A stretch of DNA of 64,000 bases, from NCBI RefSeq assembly GCF_900117315.1, contig NZ_LT630337.1, forward strand, positions 1,456,409 through 1,520,408, written 5' to 3'. This stretch comes from Bacillus massilinigeriensis (lineage in GTDB: Bacteria > Bacillota > Bacilli > Bacillales > Cytobacillaceae). Positions 26,357 to 35,640 of this stretch are shown here, piece after piece (positions within the stretch are counted from its first letter, which is position 1; every line of letters begins with the position of its first letter). Under the pieces are notes generated by a model that was given only the letters and a program-made list of their open reading frames with translations, was not told where the DNA came from and made no database searches. The position numbers and the translations under genes were made by a program.

Positions 26357-26607
26357 GTCCCTTATGCACTCCCTATTTAAAACGTTTGTTTGTTTTTCTA
26401 CATTTCCCGAAATACTCACGAATATGGCAAAACTTATGTATCGTAAATTGAATAATAGATTTTTATTAAATTTAAAATACACACTCTATACAAAAATAAA
26501 TAGAGATTTTAAAATATTATATCAAAAAGATCCTCATCCTTCTATTGCTTGGCTTACTTTTTGTTATATGAACTAAAAATAATGAAATATTCCTTCTAAA
26601 ATTACAC

Positions 26608-26661
26608 AAAACAAAAAACAGACTCAAAAGAATCGTGTTTTACGACCTTTTGAGTCTGTTT
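26608..26661 (-). terminator. Terminator of typA
   Basis: A 15-bp perfect stem joins 26616-26630 and 26647-26661 (AAACAGACTCAAAAG and complement), followed by UUUUUUGUUUU in the minus-strand RNA. The 320-base gap 26357-26677 otherwise holds only the ylaH promoter region. Confidence 0.85.
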
Positions 26662-26677
26662 CATTTTTCATTATTAA

Positions 26678-28516
26678 TTAATTCATTTCAGCGTATTTTT
26701 TCTTCTTAGCTACTCTTTCACGTTCGCTCTTATCGAGGATTTTTTTACGTAAACGAATGGAATCTGGTGTAACCTCACAGTATTCATCTTCATTTAAGTA
26801 TTCTAATGACTCCTCAAGAGACATGATTCGTGGTTTTTTCATCGTCGCAGTTTGGTCTTTCGTTGCTGAACGGACGTTAGTCTGTTGCTTAACCTTGGTT
26901 ATATTTACAGTAATATCGTTTTCGCGATTATGCTCCCCGACGATCATTCCTTCGTAAATTTCCGTTCCAGCTTCAACAAAGATTGTTCCTCTATCTTCGA
27001 CCTGCATTATTCCATAAGTAGAGGTCTTTCCAGTTTCCATGGAAACTAGTACACCTTGTCTTCTTCCACCAACTTGTCCTACTGCCATTGGTTGATAACT
27101 ATCAAAAGTATGGTTAATGATTCCATATCCGCGAGTTAACGTTAGGAATTCGGTTGTATATCCAATTAATCCACGAGCTGGTACCATAAAGATTAATCTT
27201 ACTTGACCAGAACCATTATTAATCATATCCAACATTTCACCTTTACGAGCACCAATTGATTCCATAACCGCACCAGTATGCTCCTCAGGAATATCAATTT
27301 GAACACGTTCAACAGGCTCACATCGAACACCATCTACTTCTTTTACAATAACTTCTGGCTTAGAAACTTGAAGCTCATAGCCTTCTCTACGCATATTTTC
27401 AATTAAGATGGACAGATGGAGCTCTCCACGACCAGAGACGATCCATGCGTCTGGTGAATCTGTATTTTCTACACGAAGGCTGACATCAGTTTGTAATTGA
27501 GAACGCAGTCTTTCTTCAATTTTACGTGATGTGATAAACTTCCCTTCTCTTCCAGCGAATGGACTGTTGTTGACTAAGAAGGTCATTTGTAGTGTTGGTT
27601 CATCAATTCTAAGAACAGGTAGTGCATCTTGATGCTCGATGGGACAAACTGTTTCACCCACATTTATATCTTCCATTCCCGATACGGCAATCAAATCCCC
27701 TGCAATAGCTTCTTGAATTTCTTGTCGCTTTAATCCAAAGAAACCAAAGATTTTTGTCACTCGGAACTGCTTAACTGACCCATCAAGCTTCATTAATGCA
27801 ACCTGTTGTCCTACCCTCATAGTTCCACGGAATACTCTACCGATTCCAATTCTTCCAACATAATCATTATAATCTAATAATGCTACTTGGAACTGTAATG
27901 GTTCTTCTCGATTATCTATTGGAGCAGGAATGTTCTCAATAATTGCTTCATAAAGTGCTTCCATGTTTTCATCCTGTTTTTGAGGATTCGTACTAGCCGT
28001 ACCATTAATCGCAGAAGCATAAATCACAGGAAATTCAAGTTGTTCTTCCGTTGCATCTAACTCAATAAATAGGTCAATTACCTCATCAATAACCTCTTCT
28101 GGACGAGCAAAATCCCTATCAATTTTGTTTACAACGACAATCGGTGTTAAATTTTGTTCTAATGCTTTTTTTAGAACGAAACGAGTTTGTGGCATACAGC
28201 CTTCGTAAGCATCTACAACTAAAAGAACACCATCAACCATTTTCATAATCCGTTCAACTTCTCCACCAAAATCAGCATGTCCTGGTGTATCAAGGATATT
28301 AATTTTCTTATCCTTATATTGAATAGCAGTGTTTTTAGCTAAGATGGTAATCCCGCGTTCTCTTTCCAAATCGTTTGAATCCATCGCCCGCTCTTCCACA
28401 TGTTCATTTGAACGAAAGGTCCCAGCTTGTTTTAATAATTGATCGACCAAAGTAGTTTTCCCGTGGTCAACGTGGGCAATAATGGCGATATTTCGAATAT
28501 CTTCTCTTAATTTCAA
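26678..28516 (-). CDS. typA: TypA/BipA ribosome-associated GTPase
   Basis: This 612-residue translational GTPase is involved in 50S assembly and stress or cold growth. GTP site: [10 protein letters not shown] (G1), RGITI (G2), DTPGHADF (G3), NKID (G4). EF-G-like domains II, III and V follow and end in the BipA-specific C-terminal domain with [15 protein letters not shown] and the basic end. The start is TTG, with AGGAGTG seven bases upstream and the TypA N-terminus [14 protein letters not shown]. It is monocistronic with a strong terminator and is divergent from ylaF. Confidence 0.97.
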   Translation of the reverse strand: MKLREDIRNIAIIAHVDHGKTTLVDQLLKQAGTFRSNEHVEERAMDSNDLERERGITILAKNTAIQYKDKKINILDTPGHADFGGEVERIMKMVDGVLLVVDAYEGCMPQTRFVLKKALEQNLTPIVVVNKIDRDFARPEEVIDEVIDLFIELDATEEQLEFPVIYASAINGTASTNPQKQDENMEALYEAIIENIPAPIDNREEPLQFQVALLDYNDYVGRIGIGRVFRGTMRVGQQVALMKLDGSVKQFRVTKIFGFFGLKRQEIQEAIAGDLIAVSGMEDINVGETVCPIEHQDALPVLRIDEPTLQMTFLVNNSPFAGREGKFITSRKIEERLRSQLQTDVSLRVENTDSPDAWIVSGRGELHLSILIENMRREGYELQVSKPEVIVKEVDGVRCEPVERVQIDIPEEHTGAVMESIGARKGEMLDMINNGSGQVRLIFMVPARGLIGYTTEFLTLTRGYGIINHTFDSYQPMAVGQVGGRRQGVLVSMETGKTSTYGIMQVEDRGTIFVEAGTEIYEGMIVGEHNRENDITVNITKVKQQTNVRSATKDQTATMKKPRIMSLEESLEYLNEDEYCEVTPDSIRLRKKILDKSERERVAKKKKYAEMN

Positions 28517-28732
28517 GTACGTTCACTCCTATAATAAATTCATTAATATCATGAATACATAATTAACGTTCTTTTCACAACTAAAGTATTATATCACTTT
28601 CCTATAGAAAACAAAAAGCTTTTTGTGTAAAATGATAAGAAAAGCTTTTTGACAGCAGAAATTTACATAAAACATAAAAGATTCTTTCAAGTAATTTTCA
28701 ATTACTAAAAAACGTTAAAGGGATGGGTTGTT

Positions 28733-28918
28733 TTGAAAAAAGTTAAGTGGCTCTTTTTATTATTTGCAATCGCTGCTGCTGCATGTATGATGGGTACTGG
28801 AATTGCAATTGGACAAAGAAATGCTCCAGGTATTTTTATTACCCTCTTCTGTTTAATTCTTGTCATGGGCTTTGGTTTTTCATTGAAGAAAAAAATGAGA
28901 GAAAGTGGAAAACTATAA
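28733..28918 (+). CDS. ylaF: YlaF, small membrane protein (DUF5325)
   Basis: This 61-residue protein has two hydrophobic segments (about 5-26 and 32-48) and a basic tail KKKMRES. The start is TTG, with AAAGGGATGG upstream. It fits YlaF next to typA; the function is unknown. It ends at a bidirectional terminator shared with suhB. Confidence 0.82.
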   Translation: MKKVKWLFLLFAIAAAACMMGTGIAIGQRNAPGIFITLFCLILVMGFGFSLKKKMRESGKL

Positions 28919-28925
28919 TAAAGAC

Positions 28926-28963
28926 TAAAAAAAAATTGGGATATATCATCCCAATCTTTTTTT
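28926..28963. terminator. Bidirectional terminator between ylaF and suhB
   Basis: ATTGGGAT (28935-28942) pairs with ATCCCAAT (28948-28955), with A8 on the left and T7 on the right. Confidence 0.82.
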
Positions 28964-29762
28964 ACCAGTCCCCATTATGTAAATATTTCTCCATTATCTC
29001 CTGATGCAGACCTGGTTTGGAAGCAAAAATAGAATTTTGCTCCAACAAATTAAGCGGCTCTCCGTTTAATGTCGTTACTAATCCACCAACTTCTTCAAGG
29101 AGAACAAGTCCTGCAGCAAAATCCCAAGGAGAAAGTCTTAACGTAAAATAAGCATCTATTCTTCCTGCTGCAATGCTAGCTAATTCAATGGCAGCAGAAC
29201 CGTAAGAACGGGTACCACGTACATCAAGAGCTAATCGCGTTAAAATAGAGGGATCAATCCTATTATTTTTAATAACCCAAGTAACGTTTAAAGCAATAAT
29301 GGCTTCTGCTACCTTTGTTTCCTTTAGTGGGTGAAGTTTCCGATTGTTTAAATAGGCCCCTTCTCCCTTTATGGCATGATATAGCTCATCATTTACAACA
29401 TCGTAAATTAACCCAATATATCCAATTCCATCCTTATAAATTCCAATAGAAATCGCAAAGTTCCTTTGTTGATGGATGAAATTCATTGTTCCATCAATTG
29501 GATCGATAATCCATATGATACCATGAAGTGAGTCAAATTCGTCTCCAAATCCTTCTTCACCAAGAATTTTATGGTCGGGGAATACTTTCTTGATTTTCTC
29601 GATAAAAAATTGTTCTGTTTGCTTGTCAATATTGGTTACAAGGTCATTTCGATTGGACTTTGTCTCAATATCCAATGTATGATTAAACGAATGTCTAATC
29701 TCTTCTCCAGCTTCTCTTATCCAACTTTTAGCGTAAGTATCGATTTTTTTCCAATCCACCAT
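28962..29762 (-). CDS. suhB: Inositol monophosphatase family protein (SuhB/YktC)
   Basis: This 266-residue Mg-dependent phosphatase starts from ATG 29762, preceded by AAGGAAG at eight bases; a GTG at 29780 is upstream of that site. Metal-binding motifs of the family are present: GEEGFG (first Glu), IDPIDGTMNF (Asp cluster) and the C-terminal SPWDFAAGLVLLEEVGG. It hydrolyses inositol-1-phosphate or related sugar phosphates in the cytosol; the real substrate in bacilli is uncertain. It is downstream of ykzI but after a terminator. Confidence 0.92.
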   Translation of the reverse strand: MVDWKKIDTYAKSWIREAGEEIRHSFNHTLDIETKSNRNDLVTNIDKQTEQFFIEKIKKVFPDHKILGEEGFGDEFDSLHGIIWIIDPIDGTMNFIHQQRNFAISIGIYKDGIGYIGLIYDVVNDELYHAIKGEGAYLNNRKLHPLKETKVAEAIIALNVTWVIKNNRIDPSILTRLALDVRGTRSYGSAAIELASIAAGRIDAYFTLRLSPWDFAAGLVLLEEVGGLVTTLNGEPLNLLEQNSIFASKPGLHQEIMEKYLHNGDW

Positions 29763-29881
29763 AAAATCAACTTCCTTCACAAATCTAGATCAAAATTGAA
29801 TGGTAATTAGTACTAGTTTTATTTTAAGCTTATAGGATTTTATTAATCCCTTCAAGTTAATCGCGCTATATTTCATGAAAA

Positions 29882-29919
29882 ACAAAAAACGAACCCTCAC
29901 CATTTCGATAAGAGTCCGC
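29882..29919 (-). terminator. Terminator after ykzI
   Basis: The minus-strand RNA GCGGACUCUUAUC pairs fully, with G-U pairs, to GGUGAGGGUUCGU around a five-base loop and runs into a U-run. Confidence 0.75.
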
Positions 29920-29987
29920 TTGTTATTCCAAACGTAATGTATAAATAATAATCAAAGTTTTCATTTTCCCTATCCTTATGTTTGTAC

Positions 29988-30182
29988 TTATAAAGCCTTA
30001 AGCCTTAATAATTCCTGCCTGATTTTAATTAATTTTTGCTTGCTAAGATTTTTTTGATCTTCATTATTTTCCTGTATCGCATCAAATAAGGTTGCTAATT
30101 CGTAATCTAATTCTAGGCGTAAAACGGCTCTTCTTTCCTTCTCTTTCTTCTCCATTTTTAATGAATTAACTACTTGTTTCAT
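29988..30182 (-). CDS. ykzI: Small charged protein, probable YkzI
   Basis: The start ATG 30182 has AAAGGAG about 11 bases upstream; a GTG at 30194 overlaps that site. The 64-residue product is highly charged and helical (KKEKERRAVLRLELDYELATLF, split by design of this note at 20) with no membrane segment. Position between suhB and yktB and size agree with B. subtilis ykzI. Function unknown. The name rests on synteny and is moderately certain. Confidence 0.65.
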   Translation of the reverse strand: MKQVVNSLKMEKKEKERRAVLRLELDYELATLFDAIQENNEDQKNLSKQKLIKIRQELLRLKAL

Positions 30183-30374
30183 ATACCGAGGCACTCCTTT
30201 CGTTAATTTTCAGACTATTTTAACTACTTATGCTTTATATTATGAGTTTCAGGTTGTTGTTGCAACAAATTTGTGCGATAACCTAGCAGGTTTCATGTTT
30301 TAATGGATGTCTTATTTTTTTCTTTTTTATCTGATTATGCTACAATATTTGACAAAATGGAGAGGGGGATAACG

Positions 30375-31004
30375 ATGACATTTACCGGATTTACTCAATC
30401 AGATTTTGATGTATTTAATATAGATGGTTTAGAAGCTAGGATGGATGCAATAAATAAGCAAATTCGACCAAAGCTTGAGGAATTTGGTACATATTTTGCT
30501 CCTACACTTTCAGTACTGACTGGTGATGAAATGATTGCACATGTTGCTAAACATGCGCGAAGAACAGTCAATCCACCAAAAGATACATGGGTTGCTTTTG
30601 CGAATAACCGAAGGGGATATAAAATGCTGCCCCATTTTCAGATAGGATTATGGGAAACCCATATTTTTATTTGGTTTGCCATTATCTATGAGGCACCTAT
30701 GAAAGAAAAATACGGAACAATATTTGAAGCGAATACTTCGAAGATTCATAAAGATATTCCAAAGGATTATGTTTGGTCTATGGACCATACAAAACCTGAG
30801 GCAATCAAGCATGGCGAACTTTCTAAGGAAGATTTACTCTCAATGTTTGAAAGATTGCAAAGTGTAAAAAAGGCTGAAATACTATGTGGTTATCATTTAA
30901 CAAAAGAGGAGGCAATTGGGTTATCTGGAAAGGCATTTCTTGATAAGATAGATGCTGTTTTCCAACATTTAGCTCCTTTATATACCATGTTAACTGAAGA
31001 GTAG
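30375..31004 (+). CDS. yktB: YktB (UPF0637/DUF1054)
   Basis: The start ATG 30375 follows GAGAGGGGG; the frame extends to 30303 but the extension lacks a binding site. The 209-residue soluble protein begins MTFTGFTQSDFDVFNIDGLE, the usual start of this family, and contains HVAKHARRTVNPPKDTWVAF. Structures of DUF1054 members show an alpha/beta fold; no function is established to my knowledge. It is divergent from ykzI and convergent with yktA. Confidence 0.9.
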   Translation: MTFTGFTQSDFDVFNIDGLEARMDAINKQIRPKLEEFGTYFAPTLSVLTGDEMIAHVAKHARRTVNPPKDTWVAFANNRRGYKMLPHFQIGLWETHIFIWFAIIYEAPMKEKYGTIFEANTSKIHKDIPKDYVWSMDHTKPEAIKHGELSKEDLLSMFERLQSVKKAEILCGYHLTKEEAIGLSGKAFLDKIDAVFQHLAPLYTMLTEE

Positions 31005-31010
31005 TTGGTA

Positions 31011-31064
31011 AGAGGTTGACAACCTATAAATTTTAGGGTGTATATCCATTATATGTCAACCTCT
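31011..31064. terminator. Hairpin between yktB and yktA
   Basis: AGAGGTTGACA (31011-31021) and TGTCAACCTCT (31054-31064) are perfect 11-base complements around a 32-base loop. No clear U-tract follows, so termination is likely but not certain. Confidence 0.5.
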
Positions 31065-31073
31065 TCAAAAACA

Positions 31074-31349
31074 TTATTTTTTCATTTTAATTTTTTCACC
31101 TGAGCTTGATTCTTTTACCTTTTTCACCGTATGATAGCAGGAATATCCACTGATTTCTTCAAATTCACCACATATTCTTTTTTCTTCTGCTTTACTCGGT
31201 ACAATTTCCTTAAATCTTCGATAAATTTCTAATAAAGAATCACGGTCAACACCGCTTTCATAAGCCCTTTCAACATTTTCAAAAAATTTAATCACATCAA
31301 TTATTTCTTCTGTGGACCAGTCCGGTTCTATTGGATATTGATATTCCAC
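31074..31349 (-). CDS. yktA: YktA (UPF0223)
   Basis: This 91-residue soluble protein has the family core [19 protein letters not shown] and [17 protein letters not shown], with a C-terminal [11 protein letters not shown]. These are recognisable features of UPF0223. No function is known. It lies 50 bases after the start of the oppositely oriented monooxygenase unit on the same strand and may be co-transcribed with it. Confidence 0.88.
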   Translation of the reverse strand: MEYQYPIEPDWSTEEIIDVIKFFENVERAYESGVDRDSLLEIYRRFKEIVPSKAEEKRICGEFEEISGYSCYHTVKKVKESSSGEKIKMKK

Positions 31350-31398
31350 TAAATCACCTCATTATGTTATTCCTGTTGAATTTTCTTATCATTAAATA

Positions 31399-32358
31399 CT
31401 ATACTTTCCATCTATTACGAATCTTTTCCCCATCATTAATCATCTGATCTATAAGCTCTTTAACGGTTGGTACATCTTTAATAAGGCCCATAACCTGTCC
31501 GGCCCAGGCAAATCCCTCATCCATTTTTCCTTCATAAATATATCTTTTATTAGCCTCACCACTAATAAAATCCTTAAGCTCCTCGTATCCTCCATTATTT
31601 TTCTCGATATTCATAATCTTTTCCGTCCATGAATTGCTTATTGCCCTTGCAGGAGCACCAAGGCTTCTTTTGATGACCACTGTATCATTTTCTGTCCCGT
31701 TTACTAATTGTTCCTTATATCGATCAGAAGCATGGACACATTCTTTTGTAGCGATAAATCTGGTTCCCATTTCAATTCCTTCTGCACCTAGGCTTAATGC
31801 AGCCATTAAGCCTCTGCCATCTCCTATCCCTCCTGAGGCTATTACTGGGATATTTACCGCATCTACAACCTGTGGAATTAATACGAAGGTCCCTGTATCA
31901 TTCCTCCCTAAATGCCCACCACCTTCTTGTCCCACAACCATAACTGCATCGGCACCTAATTGTTCTGCCTTTTCCGCTTGTCTTCTAGCAGCTACCAATA
32001 CTAGCTTTTTAATATTGGTTCCCTTTAATTGATCAAAAATGGGTGCAGGATTTCCACCTGTCATTGAAATAACAGGAACCTCTTCCTCAATGGCAACATC
32101 TAAAAAATGGGAATATTTTCTTCCATGTTGGCCAATAGCAAAATTCACTCCAAAGGGTTTATCTGTTAGCTCCCTCACCTTTTGTATTTCTGCTCTTAAA
32201 TCCTCCGGAGTTTCTAATGACATAGCTGTTATTTGCCCTAATCCACCTGCATTAGATACCGCAGCAGCTAATTCGGAGTATGCTAAATAGGCTAAACCAC
32301 CTTGAATGATCGGATATTGAATTTGGAGTATATCCGTTATTCTTGTCTCCCAATTCAT
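31399..32358 (-). CDS. Nitronate monooxygenase-type FMN enzyme
   Basis: This is a 319-residue TIM-barrel flavoprotein of the 2-nitropropane dioxygenase family. Seen: IQGGLAYLAYSELAAAVSNAGGLG near the N-terminus (phrase split at 20 in the sequence), AVMVVGQEGGGHLGR, PVIASGGIGDGRGL with the FMN phosphate site, and GTRFIATKE. It oxidises nitronates using FMN, or may belong to the FabK-like enoyl reductase side of the family; DUF-level similarity cannot decide. Start ATG follows GGGAGGGGAG. It is divergent from speA and upstream of yktA. Confidence 0.82.
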   Translation of the reverse strand: MNWETRITDILQIQYPIIQGGLAYLAYSELAAAVSNAGGLGQITAMSLETPEDLRAEIQKVRELTDKPFGVNFAIGQHGRKYSHFLDVAIEEEVPVISMTGGNPAPIFDQLKGTNIKKLVLVAARRQAEKAEQLGADAVMVVGQEGGGHLGRNDTGTFVLIPQVVDAVNIPVIASGGIGDGRGLMAALSLGAEGIEMGTRFIATKECVHASDRYKEQLVNGTENDTVVIKRSLGAPARAISNSWTEKIMNIEKNNGGYEELKDFISGEANKRYIYEGKMDEGFAWAGQVMGLIKDVPTVKELIDQMINDGEKIRNRWKV

Positions 32359-32542
32359 TTTCTCCCCTCCCTAAAAACGATATTTTTATTTAGTTCTACT
32401 TTTATGTTTTATTTTCCTCTTGATTCCTAAAACTATCTATAATGTGACATGAAGAAAATCACTAGGCAAAGAAAATGAATAATGCTATAATGCATTTGTT
32501 TTATTTTTTTTAGATATTATTTTGAAGAGGTGTGGAGCAGAA

Positions 32543-34012
32543 TTGTTACAAAATGAAACACCGTTATTTAGCGGCTTACTTAACCATGCAAAAAAAAATC
32601 CTGTTCAATTTCATATACCCGGGCATAAAAAAGGAGCAGGAATTGACCCTGATTTTCGAGAGTTTATTGGTGATAATGCTCTATCAATTGATTTAATCAA
32701 TATTGGACCACTTGATGATCTTCATCAGCCAAAAGGGATGATAAAAGAAGCACAGGATTTAGCCGCTGAAGCCTTTGGGGCGGATCATACCTTTTTCTCT
32801 GTACAGGGAACTAGCGGAGCCATAATGGCTATGGTCATGGCTGTTTGTGGACCTGGAGACAAAATTATTGTACCTAGAAACGTTCATAAATCCGTTATGT
32901 CAGCGATTGTTTTTTCCGGGGCAATCCCCATTTTTATTCACCCTGAAGTAGATAAAAACCTTGGGATATCACATGGAATTACAATTCAATCTGTAGAAAA
33001 GGCATTAGAACAACACCCCGATGCCAAAGGACTGTTAGTGATTAATCCTACGTATTTTGGAATTTCTGCCGATTTAAAGAAAATCGTGGAACTTGCACAT
33101 TCTCATAATATTCCTGTACTAGTTGATGAGGCACACGGGGTTCATATTCATTTTCATGAGGATTTACCATTATCCGCTATGCAGGCTGGAGCTGACATGG
33201 CTGCAACAAGTGTCCATAAGCTTGGTGGTTCAATGACCCAAAGCTCCATCTTAAATGTAAAGAAAGGGCTTGTCTCGGTTAAACGGGTTCAATCCATTTT
33301 AAGTATGTTAACCACGACTTCCACTTCCTACCTTTTATTAGCTTCCTTAGATGTGGCTAGAAAAAGGTTAGCCACTGAAGGAAAAGAATTGATTGACCGT
33401 ACAATTAATTTAGCACAGTATATACGAAAACAAGTCAATACAATTGATCATCTTTATTGTGTTGGGGAAGAAATTTTGAAATCACAATCAGCATTTGATT
33501 ATGATCCAACCAAATTAATCATATCAGTGAAAGATCTTGGCTTAAATGGCTTTGATGTAGAAAGATGGTTAAGGGAACATTATAACATCGAAGTAGAAAT
33601 GTCGGATTTATATAACATTCTCTGCATCATAACTCCAGGGGATACAAAGGAAGAGGCAGAAACATTAATTAAAGCTTTAAAGCATTTATCTGATGAAAGA
33701 AAGGATGTAGCTGAAAAGATCCATACATCCGTCCTATTACCAGAAATTCCAGTATTAGCTTTGAGCCCTCGAGATGCATTTTATGCTGAGACAGAGCTAG
33801 TACCTTTCGATGAATCCGAAGGAAGAATTATTGCTGAATTCATTATGGTCTACCCACCTGGAATCCCTATTTTTATTCCAGGAGAGATTATTACAGAGGA
33901 TAATCTTGTTTACATTAAAAAGAATATGGAAGCTGGATTACCAGTCCAAGGTCCAGAGGATTATGATTTAAGTATGTTAAGAGTAATAAAGGAACATCGG
34001 GCAATAAAATAA
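32543..34012 (+). CDS. speA: SpeA, biosynthetic arginine decarboxylase (PLP fold)
   Basis: This 489-residue enzyme of the Orn/Lys/Arg decarboxylase class makes agmatine for polyamine synthesis. The start TTG 32543 (MLQNETPLFSG) matches the SpeA N-terminus and follows GGTGTGGAG; an earlier in-frame TTG at 32522 lies before that site. Motifs: QFHIPGHKKGAG, TFFSVQGTSGA, LVDEAHGVHIHFH and the PLP-lysine region TSVHKLGGS, then a C-terminal domain with PPGIPIFIPGE. It ends at a strong terminator and faces an SR1-like RNA gene, as in B. subtilis. Confidence 0.95.
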   Translation: MLQNETPLFSGLLNHAKKNPVQFHIPGHKKGAGIDPDFREFIGDNALSIDLINIGPLDDLHQPKGMIKEAQDLAAEAFGADHTFFSVQGTSGAIMAMVMAVCGPGDKIIVPRNVHKSVMSAIVFSGAIPIFIHPEVDKNLGISHGITIQSVEKALEQHPDAKGLLVINPTYFGISADLKKIVELAHSHNIPVLVDEAHGVHIHFHEDLPLSAMQAGADMAATSVHKLGGSMTQSSILNVKKGLVSVKRVQSILSMLTTTSTSYLLLASLDVARKRLATEGKELIDRTINLAQYIRKQVNTIDHLYCVGEEILKSQSAFDYDPTKLIISVKDLGLNGFDVERWLREHYNIEVEMSDLYNILCIITPGDTKEEAETLIKALKHLSDERKDVAEKIHTSVLLPEIPVLALSPRDAFYAETELVPFDESEGRIIAEFIMVYPPGIPIFIPGEIITEDNLVYIKKNMEAGLPVQGPEDYDLSMLRVIKEHRAIK

Positions 34013-34034
34013 AAATAATTATTACTACTATTTC

Positions 34035-34074
34035 AAGAAGCAGATATTGAATTTTGATATCTGCTTCTTTTTTT
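34035..34074 (+). terminator. Terminator of speA
   Basis: AAGAAGCAGATAT (34035-34047) pairs with ATATCTGCTTCTT (34057-34069), followed by a T-run. Confidence 0.88.
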
Positions 34075-34120
34075 CTATTTCAACAATGAGCTTTAACACA
34101 GCCATTTGAAAAATGTATGT

Positions 34121-34157
34121 AAAATAAAAATAGGCCCATCCATTATGAATAGGTCTA
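34121..34157 (-). terminator. Terminator of the SR1-like RNA
   Basis: The RNA TAGACCTATTCA pairs with TGGATGGGCCTA (11 of 12 positions, with G-U pairs) around a three-base loop and is followed by UUUUUAUUUU. Confidence 0.75.
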
Positions 34158-34237
34158 ATAAAATCGAAATATATATACTATTTTTCTATACTAATTACCT
34201 TCAAACAATCGGAAAGTACTTCCCCATTTCCTAAAAC

Positions 34238-34363
34238 CTATTTTTCGTGATGATGTTTTTCCTTGCAATTTGGACAATCACATTTTGAATATAAAACAGT
34301 TACCTTTTCATCTTCAAAATAAGCGATTGTTGAATCACAATTTTGGCACACGATTGTTCCCAT
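34238..34363 (-). CDS. sr1P: SR1P, GapA-binding peptide
   Basis: This 41-codon frame begins MGTIVCQNCD, continues with the YFEDEKVTVLY core and has CDCPNC and a His-rich end (KEKHHHEK). The GTIVCQ-C and YFEDEKVT-LY features match the SR1P family of bacilli. Four to five cysteines in pairs suggest metal binding. In B. subtilis SR1P binds the glyceraldehyde-3-phosphate dehydrogenase GapA, stabilises gapA mRNA and promotes the GapA-RNase J1 interaction. AAAGGGGATTAATA gives a good ribosome-binding site before ATG 34363. It is too short for usual ORF thresholds. Position beside speA supports it. Confidence 0.88.
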   Translation of the reverse strand: MGTIVCQNCDSTIAYFEDEKVTVLYSKCDCPNCKEKHHHEK

Positions 34364-34396
34364 TATTAATCCCCTTTTCATAAGTAATTTTTCATT

Positions 34397-34412
34397 AAGA
34401 AAGCGTTTTAAA
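34397..34412 (-). promoter_or_regulatory. Near-consensus cre (CcpA) site
   Basis: TTTAAAACGCTTTCTT on the minus strand differs from the WTGAAARCGYTTWCWN cre model at one position. It lies just downstream of the predicted start of the SR1-like RNA, so CcpA would repress by blocking. B. subtilis SR1 is repressed in glucose, mainly by CcpN with a smaller CcpA part; the site is inference. Confidence 0.6.
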
Positions 34413-34426
34413 TATTATTTATTTAA

Positions 34427-34455
34427 ATAATAATATAACACTTTTAAAATTTCAA
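34427..34455 (-). promoter_or_regulatory. Predicted sigma-A promoter for the SR1-like RNA
   Basis: TTGAAA (34450-34455 on the minus strand) and TATTAT (34427-34432) are 17 bases apart, giving a start near 34420. The surrounding DNA is AT-rich, so chance matches are possible. Confidence 0.5.
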
Positions 34456-34552
34456 GCCTAAATTGTATAACACATTTAATTTTTTATTATCGATTTTTAT
34501 ATTTTATTCACCAATTTCACTTTGTTTGAAAAATAGTATGACATATTTTACA

Positions 34553-34590
34553 CATAAAAAACCAGAAAGGAAAATCCTTGCTGGTTTTCT
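34553..34590 (-). terminator. Terminator after the DUF3055 gene
   Basis: AAAACCAG-CAAGG and CCTT-CTGGTTTT pair across a five-base loop in the minus-strand RNA, ending in U-rich sequence. Confidence 0.7.
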
Positions 34591-34599
34591 TCAGTGTCT

Positions 34600-34899
34600 T
34601 TATTCATACTGAGTGTGGAATGGAATGCTTGGTAAAGCGGATGAAAAGAACTCTATTAATTCTATAGCCTGCTGTTCATCTTGGATATGAAATGCTCTCT
34701 TGATATAATCGACATCATCGAGGTCTTTAGGGTCGAGGAGAGATGAGCGGCCAGTTTGCATGCAAACAACTAGAGGTTTTCCGAAAAACATATTGGTGAA
34801 AATAATTCCGAAGTCATATCTTGTATTCTCGGTGGTAAAACCAACAAAGCGAACATTAGCATTTTCAAATTCATCATACAATTTGTTAAATAGCTCCAT
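34600..34899 (-). CDS. DUF3055-family protein
   Basis: This 99-residue cytosolic protein has the pattern NVRFVGFTTENTRYDFGIIF (20 residues) followed by MFFGKPLVVCMQTGRS, which I recognise as a Bacillus DUF3055 protein. No catalytic motif is visible. Start ATG after GAAGGAGG. It is a single gene between the SR1-like locus and DUF1885 gene. Role unknown; name from memory, moderately sure. Confidence 0.78.
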   Translation of the reverse strand: MELFNKLYDEFENANVRFVGFTTENTRYDFGIIFTNMFFGKPLVVCMQTGRSSLLDPKDLDDVDYIKRAFHIQDEQQAIELIEFFSSALPSIPFHTQYE

Positions 34900-35112
34900 A
34901 TATTTCCTCCTTCGATGTTTAAATATTTAGAATTTTATTATAATTGATATTCCCGATTTTTTCAAGCACTATTTATTTCAAAATAACACATAGTACTCTT
35001 TTCCCATTTGGTTTATATGTATTTATATTGTCTAAAGATTTTAAACAATGCTAGAATATACATGATCAAGGGAAATCGTTGGGAAAATTTTTTTCACACG
35101 GGAGGATGGAGA

Positions 35113-35547
35113 ATGACTAATAATGCCTATATAAAATTAGTTCCCGCTTCTGCAAAAGAGAGTATTTCTAAAGAGGAACTAAAGAATCTTTTTCTATATT
35201 ATAAAGAAATAACTGCTAAAACCGGTAAACAGGTTGGTTGGAACTATGATGCAGCAGCTTTTCCATATGAAATCGAAGAAAAGACTGGCGAAAAGGGTGA
35301 TTGGTTATACCTTTATTCCAACCAGGACCGCTATCACGCTATCCTAGTAGGGATTGTGAATAATGAAAAAATAGAAGGGGATGGTACAAAGAGTGAACAA
35401 ACAGTTATTCAAGTCACCCTCCCCCCTACGTCAACCTATGGAGATAAAGGGAAAGCGACCGAATTCTGCAAGTTTCTAGGAAAAAAACTTAAGGGTGAAT
35501 TACATTTATTTAACAGTAGAATTATGTATTACTACCCTCGAAAGTAA
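35113..35547 (+). CDS. DUF1885-family protein
   Basis: The start ATG 35113 follows GGGAGGATGGAGA; the frame is open to 35008 but the upstream part is unlikely to be translated. The 144-residue soluble protein begins MTNNAYIKLVPASAKE and has KKTGKQ/GWNYDAAAFPYEIEEK-type core and WLYLYSNQDRYHAILVGIV. This fits DUF1885, known as structures without assigned function. It ends at a hairpin terminator. Confidence 0.8.
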   Translation: MTNNAYIKLVPASAKESISKEELKNLFLYYKEITAKTGKQVGWNYDAAAFPYEIEEKTGEKGDWLYLYSNQDRYHAILVGIVNNEKIEGDGTKSEQTVIQVTLPPTSTYGDKGKATEFCKFLGKKLKGELHLFNSRIMYYYPRK

Positions 35548-35561
35548 GTTAAATCAACCAA

Positions 35562-35612
35562 GGGCAGCCCCAAGTAAATGTGCCAGACTTCAAAGGGGAC
35601 TGCCTATTTTTT
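35562..35612 (+). terminator. Terminator of the DUF1885 gene
   Basis: GGCAGCCCC (35563-35571) pairs with GGGGACTGCC (35595-35604) with a mismatch, followed by TATTTTTT. The loop is about 23 bases. Confidence 0.7.
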
Positions 35613-35640
35613 GTCATTAGATAACTCCATATTTCAATCC

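Larger units (their letters stand above)
34121..34420 (-). ncRNA. sr1: SR1-like dual-function small RNA
   Basis: The interval between speA and pdhD is where B. subtilis carries SR1, a small RNA that inhibits ahrC translation and encodes the SR1P peptide. Here a promoter-like pair (34427-34455), a 41-codon SR1P frame (34238-34363) and a terminator (34121-34157) lie in order on the minus strand. The predicted transcript, from about 34420, is roughly 300 bases, longer than the about 205 bases known for SR1. The RNA ends are inferred from these signals. The base-pairing function on ahrC mRNA cannot be tested here. Confidence 0.75.

Noticed and set aside
31634-32032. A 132-codon plus-strand frame inside the nitronate monooxygenase gene
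   Set aside because: It is antisense to a family with clear motifs and has proline- and serine-rich random composition.
32359-32542. A riboswitch before speA or dapH
   Set aside because: The leaders are short and lack the conserved blocks of lysine or other known riboswitches.
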